From positions 1 through 64,000 of the forward strand of contig JBAKBP010004258.1 of assembly GCA_037953745.1 (NCBI GenBank): a DNA stretch of 64,000 bases. Direction: 5' to 3'. The notes beneath the pieces are model-generated. The model saw only the letters and a program-made list of their open reading frames with translations. It was not told the DNA's origin and did no database searches. Below are positions 11,260 to 22,605 of this stretch, piece after piece; positions within the stretch are counted from its first letter, which is position 1; the number at the start of each line of letters is the position of its first letter. The translations under genes were made by a program, and so were the position numbers. Source of the DNA: Lithodes maja (lineage: Eukaryota; Arthropoda; Malacostraca; Decapoda; Lithodidae).

Positions 11260-11478
11260 TTAACCCCTTTGATGATCATGACCCATTTTGACAGTTTATT
11301 TCGGCTATTATTAGACGATTATATTCAGATTAGGAAGAGTGAAAATGAAAGTCAGAGGCTTTTAAGTGAGATAGTCTATACCATCTTACTTCCTACATCT
11401 CCATTCTAAGTTGTATACAATCTCCTAATGATAGCCAGAATATACTGTGAAAATGTGTCATGATCGTCAAAGGGTTAA
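11260..11478. mobile_element. TTAA-flanked MITE (piggyBac-like), intact ends
   Basis: The element (11264-11474, 211 bp) is bounded by TTAA at 11260-11263 and 11475-11478. Its ends are long inverted repeats: the left starts CCCCTTTGATGATCATGACC and the right, reversed, starts CCCTTTGACGATCATGACAC; similarity extends about 50 bp inward. TTAA duplication with CCC ends is the hallmark of piggyBac-mobilised elements. It has no coding capacity. Confidence 0.88.
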
Positions 11479-12235
11479 TTGTTTGTTTGGTTTGGCTTAC
11501 ACTTGATATTATTGTGGGGGAGCTTGTGAATCACATCTGGCGCATTACTATCCTCTTGTTAATGTGATATTGTTGAAACAGGGACAATATGTTGAGTTCA
11601 TGGAGTTCTTTCTATGTGTTAACATCGTGTTTCTTTTATGTTTAGGATGTACACTTACTTACTTTAGTTACATGGGAATATACATCACAAATACTAACAG
11701 TAGTAACATATATTAATCCCTCGTATGCCAGGTGGGATAACGTAACCCAGAATGCCATGTGGGGACCTCAAATACCACAATTACATTGGTGAAATTCTGC
11801 CATATCCACAAAGTTACAAAATATGTAAAACTGTATACATATGTTTCCCAGGACACGGCCCATGAAGGCAATCCACTTTGTGTCCCTTTTCTGTTTTCAA
11901 TAAGTTGTTAATGAATAAACAAATAAAAGAGAAATTGTGGTTAATCTGATCCCGCATGGCGTACTAAGGGTAAATTGTATATAATCGGATATCCCATCGC
12001 AAACTTTGAGATAACGTTAGTTTGTATTTATCCTGTGTAATAATATCATTACATGTTTAACTCAAATGAGGCGATCAGACAATCACTAATAACAAAGATA
12101 TCGTATTTATGAGTTTCATCGTTCCCCTTCCTCTACCACCACAACAGGGGGTTCCCCTCACCTATACTCCCTCACACCTCAACTTTAATATTACGACTCT
12201 CCTCTTCCCTTATTTGCTTCCATGCTCTTTCCTGT
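11479..12235. other. AT-rich spacer, nothing recognised
   Basis: No recognisable coding or repeat content was seen here. Confidence 0.45.
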
Positions 12236-12467
12236 CACACATTTCCGTGCCTTCGTTATTTGTCTGCCGTTATATATTAGTGTAACTCTAATTTGGCAAC
12301 TATTGGACGACTTTATATAGTTCAGGAAGGACGTCTACCAATTATAGGGCTACAGACTATCTCAGTTAACCCTTTTAGTTGCCATATATCCTTCCTAAGC
12401 TTCATAAAATCGTAAAAATGCAGCTGAATTCAGATATGATATACGTCACCGGTATCGGAAGGGTTAA
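12236..12467. mobile_element. Decayed TTAA MITE
   Basis: The right end is clear (GGAAGGGTTAA, TTAA at 12464-12467). Internal phrases (GGAAGGACGTCTAC, CTTCATAAAATCGT, ATACGTC) match the MITE at 18025-18236 in order and spacing. The left end is diverged and its position is only approximate. Confidence 0.6.
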
Positions 12468-12557
12468 CAATTACACTTTTGATTATAAATCAGTTTCCGA
12501 TCTGAGTCTGTTTTGTTAACGTAATTCGACTCTGTCTTCCTTTTCTGAAATTCAAAT

Positions 12558-12559
<2 letters not shown>

Positions 12560-12622
<63 letters not shown>
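12560..12622. repeat. (CT)n microsatellite
   Basis: A long CT tract that continues as imperfect CT-rich sequence to about 12648. Confidence 0.95.
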
Positions 12623-12626
<4 letters not shown>

Positions 12627-12649
12627 ACTCATTCTCTCTCTCTCCCTCA

Positions 12650-13147
12650 TTTTGCTTCAGTCTATGGTTTAAGGAAATATGCAGCCTCCTTTATTATATT
12701 CCATCAGTCAACTTTGTTGTTGTGATCAAAATTGATATTACACTGTTTCCTGGACCCAGACGATGGCTATTGTAATTTATACCCTATTCCAAGAAAATAG
12801 AACAACATTGACCTCTATAAATCACAAATTATTAGAGTAATTATTGACTATTATTTCTACCATTTTGGAAGGGTCGGCCAGGGAAGAGGTGCGGACATTT
12901 ACAACCCATTTGCTCTAGCCATTTTTGAGTTGCAAAGGGTAGGGTACACGATTTTTGGACTACAAATGTTGAACATTCTCATTCTGATATCAATGTATTT
13001 CTCACATAACTTAACCATTGTCCTCATAAAGAGCATCAATAAGCCCAGCTCAATGAAATAACCATACAATGGGGGATAAATAAACGAAGACAACATTGAC
13101 GACTTGTATGATTTAGCATTTCAAAAAAGATATAGTAACTATGAGTA

Positions 13148-13150
<3 letters not shown>
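12650..13150. other. Spacer, nothing recognised
   Basis: I found no recognisable protein fragment and no shared repeat in this stretch. Confidence 0.45.
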
Positions 13151-13154
<4 letters not shown>

Positions 13155-13178
<24 letters not shown>

Positions 13179-15606
13179 GCATGTTACTTATTTCTCATAA
13201 GCGCCAATTTTTCCGAAGAATTCACTAGCGCTCGAAAAGAGAAAGAAAAAAGAACAAAATCAATGCATCAAAAGAAGGCTTATATACAACACACATTTAA
13301 CAATCACTAGCAGTGGCAAAATAGCCTAAACTCTATAGCCATCTGTCATGACACCTCTCTCAAGATCATAGCTTCTCTCAAAGAGAAAAGTCTTAAGTTG
13401 TCTCTTGAAGCATTCAACAGAACTCAGTTGTCTCATGGACAGCGGCAACCTGTTATACAACCTCGGAGCCATGTAGGAGAATGACCTCTCAAAGAAAGAA
13501 GACTGCTGGAAAGCCCTTGGTTCATCAAGACGAAAAGGGTCATTGTCATGACGCACAACTACACCATGGTGTGCCGGTGGGCGCCTGAGCAGCTCCGCAA
13601 GGTACCTAGGCTCACCAAATTTGAGAACCTTAAAAGTCACCAAACACAACTTAAATTCTATTCTTGCTCTTACTGGCAGCCAGTGCAGTTCTATGTGAAG
13701 AGATGTAGTAGGAGTTCTAGGTGGAACACCTAGACTGAACTTTCTTCAAAATATAATTTGGAAGACCCACCAACAGGGCATTGCAATAATCAACACGAGA
13801 GAAGACCAATGAGTGAACCAACGTCAGGAGGCAACGTCTGGTTATAAACGGCTTCACCAAATAGAGATTTCTGATGTGCAAGTAACAACTTTTAACTATC
13901 TGGTTTACATGCTCTTTGAAATCTAATCGGGAGTTCACATATACACCCAGATTTCGAACAGAGTTGGCCGGTCGCAGCTGAGATCCACCCACATTGATGG
14001 AGAGGGCACCTACTATATCATCAGCTCTTCTATTTCCTCGGATGATGAGAATATCAGTTTTACCATCATTTAGTTTAAGTTTTCTCGCTCTCATCCACTT
14101 CTTGATATCAGACATCAACAATTCCATCTTACTCCGTATATCAACTATATTTGTGATTCTCACATAAATCTGGGTGTCATCTGCATAAAAGTGAAAGGTG
14201 ACATTATGTGCACGAAGCAGAAGAGACAAACTGCTAATATAAATTATAAATAGGATAGGACCTAAAACTGATCCCTGCGGAACACCATACTGCAGGGGTG
14301 TCGAGTCCGAGACCACTTGATTTACCATCACACTCTGGGATCTACCTGACAAGTACGACCCAAGAAGCAAGAGAGCGGAGTCACGCACACCACAATCATA
14401 AAGATCACTCAATAACAACTCGTGATCCACTGTGTCAAAGGCCGCAGAGAGATCAAGCAAGACCAATAGTGAGGCCACACCATTGCAAATGTTCTCAACT
14501 AGATCATTATGTACTCTAATCAATGCTGTTTCAGTTGAATGATGCTGTCGGTAAGCAGACTGAAAAATTGGGATAGTTTCATTCTGCTGAAGTAGTGGTT
14601 GTAATTGGTCAAGTATTGCACGCTCTAATATCTTTGATATGAAGGACAGGTTGGAGACAGGACGATAGTTCAACATGTTCTCAACATCAAGTCCAGGTTT
14701 CTTTAGAGTAGGTCGGAGTAGTGCATGCTTTTCAGAATGTGGGAAGCTACCTTCAGAGAAGCACGTATTAATTATTTGGGAAATAAACTCAACTGTGTGA
14801 TCATAGACTCTTGGTAGCTTGGAAACATTTATGGGATCCAACGGGCAAAATGTTTTATTGAGGTTTCTTATGTAGGACGAGATCATGTCCACCTCTACTG
14901 AGTGAAAGGATGAGAGGACATTATTAGGAATGTGTCGGGGTTGGAGTACAACTGAAAGTTCTTCACCAACAGAAGTATCATCCAGTTCCTGTCTTATGCG
15001 AGTTATCTTGCCAGCAAAAAATGCCACAAAGTTGGCAGCCAACTCGGCATCGGGTACAGAAGGTCTTAAGCTGACTCTTGTTTTTCCAAGTAAACTGTTT
15101 ACAATTGAAGACAACCTCCTCTGGTTGTTACCACATGAGTCAACTTTTCCCTGATAATACACTTTCTTTTCATCTTTGATTGTGTGGACCACAGCTCTTC
15201 TGGCTGACAGATATTGCAACCATGTAGAGTCTGTTTTATTTTTCCGCCATTCACGTTCAGCTCTTCTACGCGCTCTTCTAAGAAATTTAACTCGAGTGCT
15301 ATACCAGGGTGAATCATCTCGTACTATGATTTTCTTCTCTACTTCTGGACAGTGATGATCGAACACTAATTTAAGTGCATTTCCATGTACCTCCACCAGC
15401 TCATCTGGTGGAAGTATCAATACTTCCCAAGTACTGTTTTACTTCACTGCTAGCCAAATTTTGGTCTGCATTTTTATAATTTCTAAATCTGATTACTTTT
15501 TCATGTGTGAGTGGCTTAGGGAAATCAAAACTGAAAGTAATCAAAGCATGATCAGAGGTATTAGGGTCAGCATTCTCAACATCAACATCCAGACATACCA
15601 ACATAC
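13155..15606 (-). mobile_element. L2/CR1-type LINE, 5'-truncated
   Basis: On the minus strand the element starts inside the endonuclease (15606) and ends in a (TTA)n tail at 13155-13180. The tail follows a 3' end containing GGCGCTTATGAG, similar to the GGCGCTATATAAGTAA end of another copy at 58.4 kb. A short tandem-repeat tail fits the L2/CR1 group. No clear target duplication was seen. Confidence 0.88.
13324..15606 (-). pseudogene. LINE ORF2: endonuclease C-terminus, reverse transcriptase, C-terminal domain
   Basis: This encodes the polymerase that copies LINE RNA into the genome. At 15606-15401 lies the end of the AP-like endonuclease with the SDHALITF motif. A 567-residue frame (13717-15420) then carries the RT: NYRPVSNLSFISKILERA, QSAYRQHHSTETALIRVHND, LDLSAAFDTVDHELL, YGVPQGSVLGPILF and the catalytic FYADDTQIY, all intact. 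The C-terminal domain continues at 13326-13649 (RSFSYMAPRLYNRLPLSMRQ) in another frame. Breaks are one between endonuclease and RT near 15415 and one near 13730. The wording of the RT blocks is that of the L2/CR1 group. With ORF1 and most of the endonuclease gone, the copy is dead, but the RT frame is remarkably well kept. Confidence 0.9.
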
Positions 15607-16089
15607 CAAAATTCTAAATAAAAATGTATTTATTTAACAAAATATTTACTGACCCAAAGTCTAATTTGTGAATGAATTAACTATCTAATGAATATATGGA
15701 TCATGGGTCACTATACACGTTCATAAAAGGTTAACCTCATACCATACAGAAGATTGGTATATAGCAGTTAATCAATGCTGATAAAACGATCTGGTAACAA
15801 GGAACAATATTATCAGTTGAAGAGAACATGAGACACATAATTTATTTTTAATTTCTAACTAAATTATTTCAGGGGATTTCCGATCCCTGCAAGCTTCATC
15901 ACTTCCCACTGTATTCATGTACGGCATGTTACCTGAAGGAACAGAGGGTGGGAAAAAAAAAATATATATATATATATTCTTCCACTCTCTCATACTCTGG
16001 TTGTATATTGATATCTCTACGAGAATACATTCCTAACTACCTCACTGGGATCGTAATATTTGTGTGGCCAGTGTATCTATGTAATTATG

Positions 16090-16122
<33 letters not shown>

Positions 16123-16651
16123 TTCAGTTTCATATATCTTCCTTTGCCGCCTTGCTCAGTTCCTATATGCTGTGTATACATTTCCCTATTCTCTTGCTTC
16201 ATTACTGTATCTTGTTTTCTCCTATTTCCCATTCTCTCCGTGCTCGTAATTGAACTCTGTATTAGATTTAAATAATTATTCACCTTGTATTGTAGACCGA
16301 GGTAAAATATTTCTGGGTTCATTCCTGACCTAAACACACACACACTTGTTTTTAAAAGACAGACAAAAACATTGGCAATAGATAAAACAAAACAAAAATA
16401 TATATATTTGTTTACATATCCAGCATTCTTAGGGGATATTTGTAAAGGTTTCTCGGGTATTAATTGGTAGCTTGTTATCGTCATTAGTATTCAGGATATA
16501 CGTTTGCGGTAAAAGGAAATATTTACTCAGTTCTCGACCATTCACTTGCTCCCACTGAAAACAGTGTTTGTTTTAATATTCTATAGAAATGTCAATGGAC
16601 AAATAGGCCGGTAGTGAATGTCCTTTGAGGGAATAATTCAAAGGTAGACTA
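15607..16651. other. Spacer with short microsatellites
   Basis: It contains (TA)n at about 15962-15977 and (TGTC)n/(TC)n at about 16091-16122. The short frames here are low-complexity and unconvincing. Confidence 0.45.
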
Positions 16652-17767
16652 ATTAACCCTCTCAGTGTCCGGGTATTACTTACATAGGCTATGATAAGGA
16701 ATGTTTTCATTCTCATTAATACAATCGTCTATCACAGCCGATTTCTAAATTGCGCCACCATAAATGTTTACAATCGCTCGGTTTTCACCCACAATTATCG
16801 CCATAACCGTACTTTACTATGCATCAGAATATAGATGGAAGGCAGTACTATTATATTGCCTAAAGACAAACTATGTAACTTTTAATATGTATAGTGAATA
16901 ATGAATATTAGGAATGTTTCCCAAATAAAATGGTACTTTTCCTCACACAAAATAAAGTGATTTCGGAAACTCACGAAATAACTGTATGTGCTTGTAAAAT
17001 ATAATCACTAGTATTCTATAAGTTTTAGTAAGACAAATACTGTATATCAAACCCTCTAATCAATATCGTGAAAACGTATGACAAAAAAAATATTCCATCC
17101 CTGCGTAAATGAACGGACAATTTCAAGGACATTTTTAGTGACACCATAGGTTTTTTAGGAGCGCACTAAATAGTATGTCTTATGCTATTTCTATCAGTAT
17201 CATCAACAGTTATGTCCCATGAATAGTCTCATCACCGTCATGTGACGAGTAATCACATAATAATTTGCCTCACTGTATGCGCGTATTTCACCTCAACTGG
17301 TAAACTATGCGGCTATGAAATATAATTCCAAATTTACAGCAATGAACAAGGAAGCTTCGAAAAGAAGAACCAAGTCTTTGCCACTAAAACTTGATTTTAT
17401 ATGAATATTTTCGTCACCGTATATACCAGTGACAGTTAGAGCAGGAATATATACAATACCTCACCTTATATTGTGTCTGGAACCATAGTTTCTTGACCAA
17501 GTACACAGTGACGATATCCAAGCCTTTTTTGCTAAATGCAATATAGATTAATTTCAGTCATATTTAAACACAGATTACACATAAAACCAGCGATTCCAGA
17601 AATGTCAAGGTCTGGGGACACATGTGTAGGAGTGGTAGCAAGTAATGGAGGGGAATTATCTCACCTAATCCTAAATTGCTTTGTTTTAAGTGCCACTAGG
17701 ATGTTTTGAAAACAAAAATTATGCCTTGGATCTTAAGAGTTTGGCCGCATTCGCTCAGTAAAACCTC
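16652..17767. other. Spacer with one possible MITE end
   Basis: TTAACCCTCTCAGTGTCC near 16652 looks like a TTAA MITE end, but no partner end was found before 17768. Otherwise nothing is recognised. Confidence 0.35.
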
Positions 17768-18002
17768 TTAACCCTTTCACGCTTATGACGCAATTTTGAG
17801 CCTATTAGGGATACTTTAAAGCCTTTGTTACCATCAGGGGTATTTAGAAACCTTTAGTTTAGTTACTTCAACCTCTGCAGTTGTCTTTGAGTTAGCTATG
17901 GGCAGAAAACTAATTTTGGAGAGGTAATTATAAGAGTGAGAGAACTCTATTTCTTATTGCTAATCTGGCAACCTCTGCATCATTAAAACGTGAAAGGGTT
18001 AA
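17768..18002. mobile_element. TTAA MITE, 227 bp, copy 1 of a near-identical pair
   Basis: The element (17772-17998) is flanked by TTAA on both sides and ends in CCCTTTCACG and its complement CGTGAAAGGG. A copy of exactly the same length at 42724-42950 matches it almost base for base. No coding capacity. The ends and target are those of piggyBac-mobilised elements. Confidence 0.9.
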
Positions 18003-18024
18003 GAGTCTGGCCGTAGTCCCTGGG

Positions 18025-18236
18025 TTAACCTATTCAATACTGGTGACATCCTTTGTATTATATTCTGGCAATGATTACACGATTATATTCAGCTTAGGAA
18101 GGACGTCTACTCTTTAACAGGCTACAAACTACCTCAATTAATCCTTTTGCCTACCATTTATCCTTTCAAAGCTTCATAAAATCGTCTGAATGTAGCTAGA
18201 AAAATAAATAATACGTCGCTGGTACACAAGGGTTAA
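18025..18236. mobile_element. TTAA MITE, second family
   Basis: TTAA at 18025-18028 and 18233-18236 flank 204 bp with diverged terminal repeats (CCTATTCAATACTGGTGAC against CCCTTGTGTACCAGCGAC). The interior matches the decayed MITE at 12.3 kb. It lies only 22 bp from the preceding MITE. Confidence 0.7.
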
Positions 18237-18702
18237 GTGTGTACTGTACAGGTAAACTTTTCGCAGAACTTCATCCTAGGTCTGCCTCGATCTACGGATT
18301 CTCATTCACGTTTATTATAGTGTAACGCCATTGGTGCCGCTGTAAAGGCTTAAATACCTTAATACCTTCACCTCCCCTCATGGCTGATGGTTGTCTTCTC
18401 TCCCTACAATTATCCTTTCTCTTCATGCCAAGCTATTTAATAAAATGGTAGTTTTAATATTAATATAGACACACCACTAAATTGTACATTCAAAACTCAC
18501 ACGTCCTCAATAATATCTCAAATAAGATCTAAAAGGTTTGTTCTGAAATATCGGGAAATGCGATATACAGTGAAGCTACTAATTGGACTAGTTCCAAAAT
18601 ATGTATAGAATGTTATACAAAACATGTTATCAGTGTAATAATGAAGGTTCATTATCAAGTTCTGGACTGAATATTATCAATAATGTTATATATTATTAAT
18701 AT
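18237..18702. other. AT-rich spacer, nothing recognised
   Basis: No coding or repeat signal was seen between the MITE and the LINE. Confidence 0.4.
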
Positions 18703-20015
18703 TATATACCTTGATTTTCAAAAGGCCTTTGACAAAGTTCCCCACAAACGTTTACTGCTATAACTAAAAGCGCATGAAATACAAGACGGTGTGTTGAAAT
18801 GGATAGAAAATTGGCTCAGCGACAGAAAGCAAAGCGTAGCCATAAACGGTAAGGCTAATGGACCAATGTAAGTAGCGGGGTACCCCAGGATCGGTACTAG
18901 GACCAATTATCTTTCTAATTTACATCAACGACATAGATGAGGGTCTCACCTGTACAATCTCAAAATTTGCTGACGATACAAAAATTGCAAATAGCGTACT
19001 CTCAAAAGAACAAGTTGACGATATGCAACACAATCTAGATAAGTTGCCATGTTGGGCCCAAATTTGGCAAATGAGTTTCAATGCGGATACTACATATCGG
19101 ATACCAAAATGAGAAAGCAAGCTATTTGATGAATGGCACTCAGCTTAAGAGTGTAAACAGAGAAACCGATCTGGGAGTAACAATATCGAGTAACCTAAAA
19201 CCGAGTCAACAATGTTCAGAAGTTGTTAAGAAGGCAAACAAAATAATTGGCTTTATAAGCAGGTCATTTGAGCATAAATCCAAAGACGTTATCCTAACCC
19301 TTTACAATTCCTTAGTCGGCCCTCTTCTGGAATACTGCGTTCAATCCTGGTGCCCTTATTACCAAAAGGATATAGACAAGCTAGAACGAGTTCAACGTAG
19401 AGTTACCAAAATTATACCTAGCCTAAAGAACAAACCATACGAGGAGCGAGGAGCGTCTTAGAGAATTAAATCTATTTCATTTAACCCAGCGCAGATTAAG
19501 AGGCGACTTAATTCAAGTGTTCAAAATCATCAAAGGCATCGACAATATGAACTGTAGTAAGTACTTCACTATCGACCAATCTAATTACACGCGGGGAAAC
19601 GGGTGCAAAATTATTGGTAAATCTTTTAACTCACACGAAGCTAAAAATTTCTTCTTCAATCGAGTTGTCAACTTATGGAATGGGCTTCCCCGAGATGTTA
19701 TAGACTGCAGCACCGTTGATTCATTTAAACTTCGCCTAGACAAATATCTCGCATGAAACCCGCGACTGACTGCGTTTGTAAATGAATAACTTAATTTTAT
19801 CCTACCCTCAGTTACTAACCCATCTGTCCCCTACTAACTTCCTAATCCTGCCACGGACATTAGTTCCAGGGCAGTAGTTCCCTTTCCAATGTTCCCTTAC
19901 CCACTCTAAACCACTGTTTGGAAACTTGATCCTCAGTGTTTTGGAGGACAAGCAGCCTAGAAGGGTCACTAGACCTATTGTTGCTTGATTTCCTTTGTAC
20001 TCCTTTGTATGTCTT
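18703..20015 (+). mobile_element. CR1-type LINE, 5'-truncated copy
   Basis: The copy starts in the RT and ends with a 3' UTR finishing in TTGATTTCCTTTGTACTCC and related TTTGTA repeats near 20010. The whole length matches the 3' part of the LINE at 25.2-39.66 kb, including the UTR phrase ACGGACATTAGTTCCAGGGC. Confidence 0.85.
18704..19756 (+). pseudogene. LINE RT and C-terminal domain, decayed
   Basis: The copy opens with the RT block YLDFQKAFDKVPHKR, followed within a few codons by stops and small frameshifts across WIENWLSDRKQ and the active-site region near 18960. Two longer frames then cover the C-terminal domain: 19081-19461 (DLGVTISSNLKPSQQC, LEYCVQSWCPYYQKDI, LERVQRRVTKIIP) and 19517-19756 (FFFNRVVNLWNGLPRDVI, DSFKLRLDKYLA). 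The natural stop is at the end of the second frame. The family is the CR1-like branch of the Jockey superfamily, and this copy is non-functional. Confidence 0.88.
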
Positions 20016-21433
20016 TGTTAAAGTTTAATTGAATAATACCATCAACATATGTAAGCTGCGATGAGGTTAAAGTGCTACAACAGAAGCTCTCATCAATGAA
20101 TATTTTGTTTCGCTTGTCTGAATCATTCGCAAATATCTTAAAGTTTAAAGACTGGTACAGCGAACCACCTGTCGAGCACGGGCAACAAAATACATGTATC
20201 TCTGTTATGTCAGTTTTGAATGAATTTTGGATGAATCCGAAATAATATATTAATACAAACACCCAAAATAACTTCGTTCAACTCAGAGGTTAGAGAATAG
20301 CGCTGTTGAACTATAATTTTTCTGTATATGTACTTAACCTATTTGGTGTGGTGGCTTCTATAGGGAAGAATACGCCTAGGCGGCTAGTTTCCCAGTAATT
20401 TCGCTCAATATACGTCGCCCTAGCACCATATCCGTAGCCCTGAGCAAATTGGAACGAGCTCCACTAAAAGGATTGATTCGAATTCTTCCTATAACAGTCC
20501 CCATATCCACCTTACCTCTTCACACCACCCAGGAATATCAATCAATACTTTGCCTGTTTCGTTGTTGAAAGCCGACCCGCCAAAGTACACATGCGAGCGA
20601 AATAATACAATTTTCTCCTTCACTTTCACTCGCGATAACTCAATTATATTTACCGTACAGATATCATGTTTTGTGTTTACAAGACTGTATAATTTGTTGA
20701 AATGAAAAATAAATTAACCTTATGTTTCTTACCTGGTATACAGCTGTCACAATTTCATGGAGAAGTGACCTTTTTATTGTTGATTTTCAGTTTTAAAACA
20801 CCTATTCTTTGTACACACACCATTCCTCAACCAATGCAATAAGCACACTGATATAAGTATAGGTGGCAAGCTTAGACCTTCCTGGAATCATCTGGCAACA
20901 AGTTGGGTGGGTTGCTGTAACCACCTCTAAATAATGCAGTGATTGTGTTTGTAAATAACAAAAATAGTCCTAAAATTGTAGTTAGCCCACCAAAATATCT
21001 GATTTGTATTGTGATACTTTTTTCGTATTATATTTGTTTAGATTTAGACCATATTATAGAAGGTAAAACTATTATGATGCTTGCTATTACCGTTAAAACC
21101 ATGGAACCTGTGTTCATCATATTCTAGCTGAGGACAAACGAAAAACGTGTAGAAATATTGGTAAAAATATATAATTTTCTTTTCTTACTATCCCAGAACC
21201 TTTCATAAAGTAAATCAAATCATCTAAAGGGAAGAATAATTGAAAACATATACAGTATAATTATATAATTATATACAATTATTTTCGTAGTGATGGAGTT
21301 ACTAATATTGTCTGGAAACCCAAGTGTAAATTTTTCCGCTTAAATTTATTACACCAGTTTCTGTTATGTGTGTATTCCTCTAATTACTCCAGGATGACGT
21401 AATTTTTACCGCGTGTTGCAATTACCGCTCGGA

Positions 21434-21438
<5 letters not shown>
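20016..21438. other. Spacer with one dispersed repeat
   Basis: A block at about 20345-20420 (TGGCTTCTATAGGGAAG, ACGCCTAGGCGGCTAGTTT, TCGCTCAATATACG) recurs in diverged form at 23652-23725. The class is unknown. Nothing else is recognised. Confidence 0.45.

Positions 21439-21490
<52 letters not shown>
21439..21490. repeat. (GA)n microsatellite
   Basis: An uninterrupted GA tract of about 26 units. Confidence 0.97.
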
Positions 21491-21493
<3 letters not shown>

Positions 21494-21693
21494 GTGGGAT
21501 GTGGTGCTGAAGAGTCAATCATCTGATAATACAACCAAAGATATGTGCAAGAAGTTAAATATGGCTTGCATAATTAATTTTCTAAACATGCAACCATTGG
21601 CCTGAAGAATGAAGTGATATGGAGGTGGGACTACCGATGCTTCAGTTCATCAGCAAACCCTTTGATATATCCACCACATTGTCAATAGGATCC

Positions 21694-21929
21694 GTAACCC
21701 CTTCTGTACCGGCAACGTTTTTTTTTTATTTTATTCCAGCTATATTTCGACGTTGTTATGTAGTTTAGGAAAGGGCTGTGGCAAGCAAAAAACAAAAAAT
21801 AAATAAAACCGGTTAAGTGAGATAATTCGAAGCCTGTTAATTGCTGGAGGACTTCTTTAAACTGAATAACATCTTCTAATACTAGTCAGAATAAAGTTTA
21901 ACGAACGGCACCAGTACAGAAAGGTTTAA
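21694..21929. mobile_element. TTAA MITE, third family
   Basis: The right end is TTAA at 21926-21929; the left is GTAA at 21694-21697, probably a mutated TTAA. The inverted ends read CCCCTTCTGTACCGGCAACG and, reversed, ACCTTTCTGTACTGGTGCCG. It is about 228 bp long and has no coding capacity. Confidence 0.75.
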
Positions 21930-22114
21930 TATAAGCCTTCTAAACTACAACAACAAATACAACAGATCTATGCAAAGTCATATATTGTTTCCGGTTGGGA
22001 ATGTAGTAGTGACATATAAATGTCACACCACATTCGGTGGTTCATATATTTCTGTAAACCAAATGCTAGCTCAATATGTATATTGGGCAACAAATCAGCC
22101 ACAAAACCTCCTGC

Positions 22115-22300
22115 ACAACAGCTTTATCAATATTGGCAACGGTTTGGTCATGTGGAGCGTATGGCTAGTGGAAGAGAGACTGAAAGAGTGTATGAGAGTG
22201 AAGTGGAAGTGCAGAGAGGGAGAGCCAGACCCAGAGTGAGTTGGAGGGATGGAGCCCACCTCCTTTTGAATCAAAGTGTCTAGCAATAGACAAAAAGATA
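22115..22300 (+). pseudogene. LINE 3'-end fragment with RVYESEVE-type coding tail
   Basis: About 45 codons read FGHVERMASGRETERVYESE, then a basic Gly/Arg-rich segment and RVSWRDGA, before stopping near 22281. The sequence continues into a GCAATAGACAAAAAGATAGATAG tail (22265-22300). The same coding block and an ATAG tail occur in the insert at 41287-41528. It is the C-terminal end of a LINE polymerase widely seen in invertebrate genomes. The clade (RTE-like is my guess) is not certain. Confidence 0.7.
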
Positions 22301-22485
22301 GATAGTTAAACATAAATGTAATATATTGCTTGATCGTCATCAGATCCCCCTTCAAGGTAATGTTCAAAATGTTTAGGTAGTGTCCAGGCCGAAGGCCGGT
22401 TCCTTCTAAATCACAGGCTTGTTGTCGCTCGCCAGGAACAAATCGACATCTAAATGGCATGAGAGGTCTTAATTATTGTTTTAGA

Positions 22486-22605
22486 CATGGGGCGAAAGTT
22501 CTTGAAATCACCAAAACTAATGGGCCGAACGTCTTAATATCTGAACACTAATGGGGTTAAGCATGCAATAGAAGGGGGGCCAATAAAACTAACCACCCAT
22601 AACCT
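22486..22605. repeat. Dispersed repeat fragment shared with 5.1 kb
   Basis: A diverged copy of 5053-5188 in the same orientation, sharing AATGGGCCGAACGTC, ATCTGAACAC, TAAGCATG and AGAAGGGGGGCC. The repeat class is unknown. Confidence 0.6.

Noticed and set aside
22095..22460. 121-codon minus-strand frame as a host gene
   Set aside because: It is antisense to a LINE fragment and runs into an unrelated spacer; no recognisable content.
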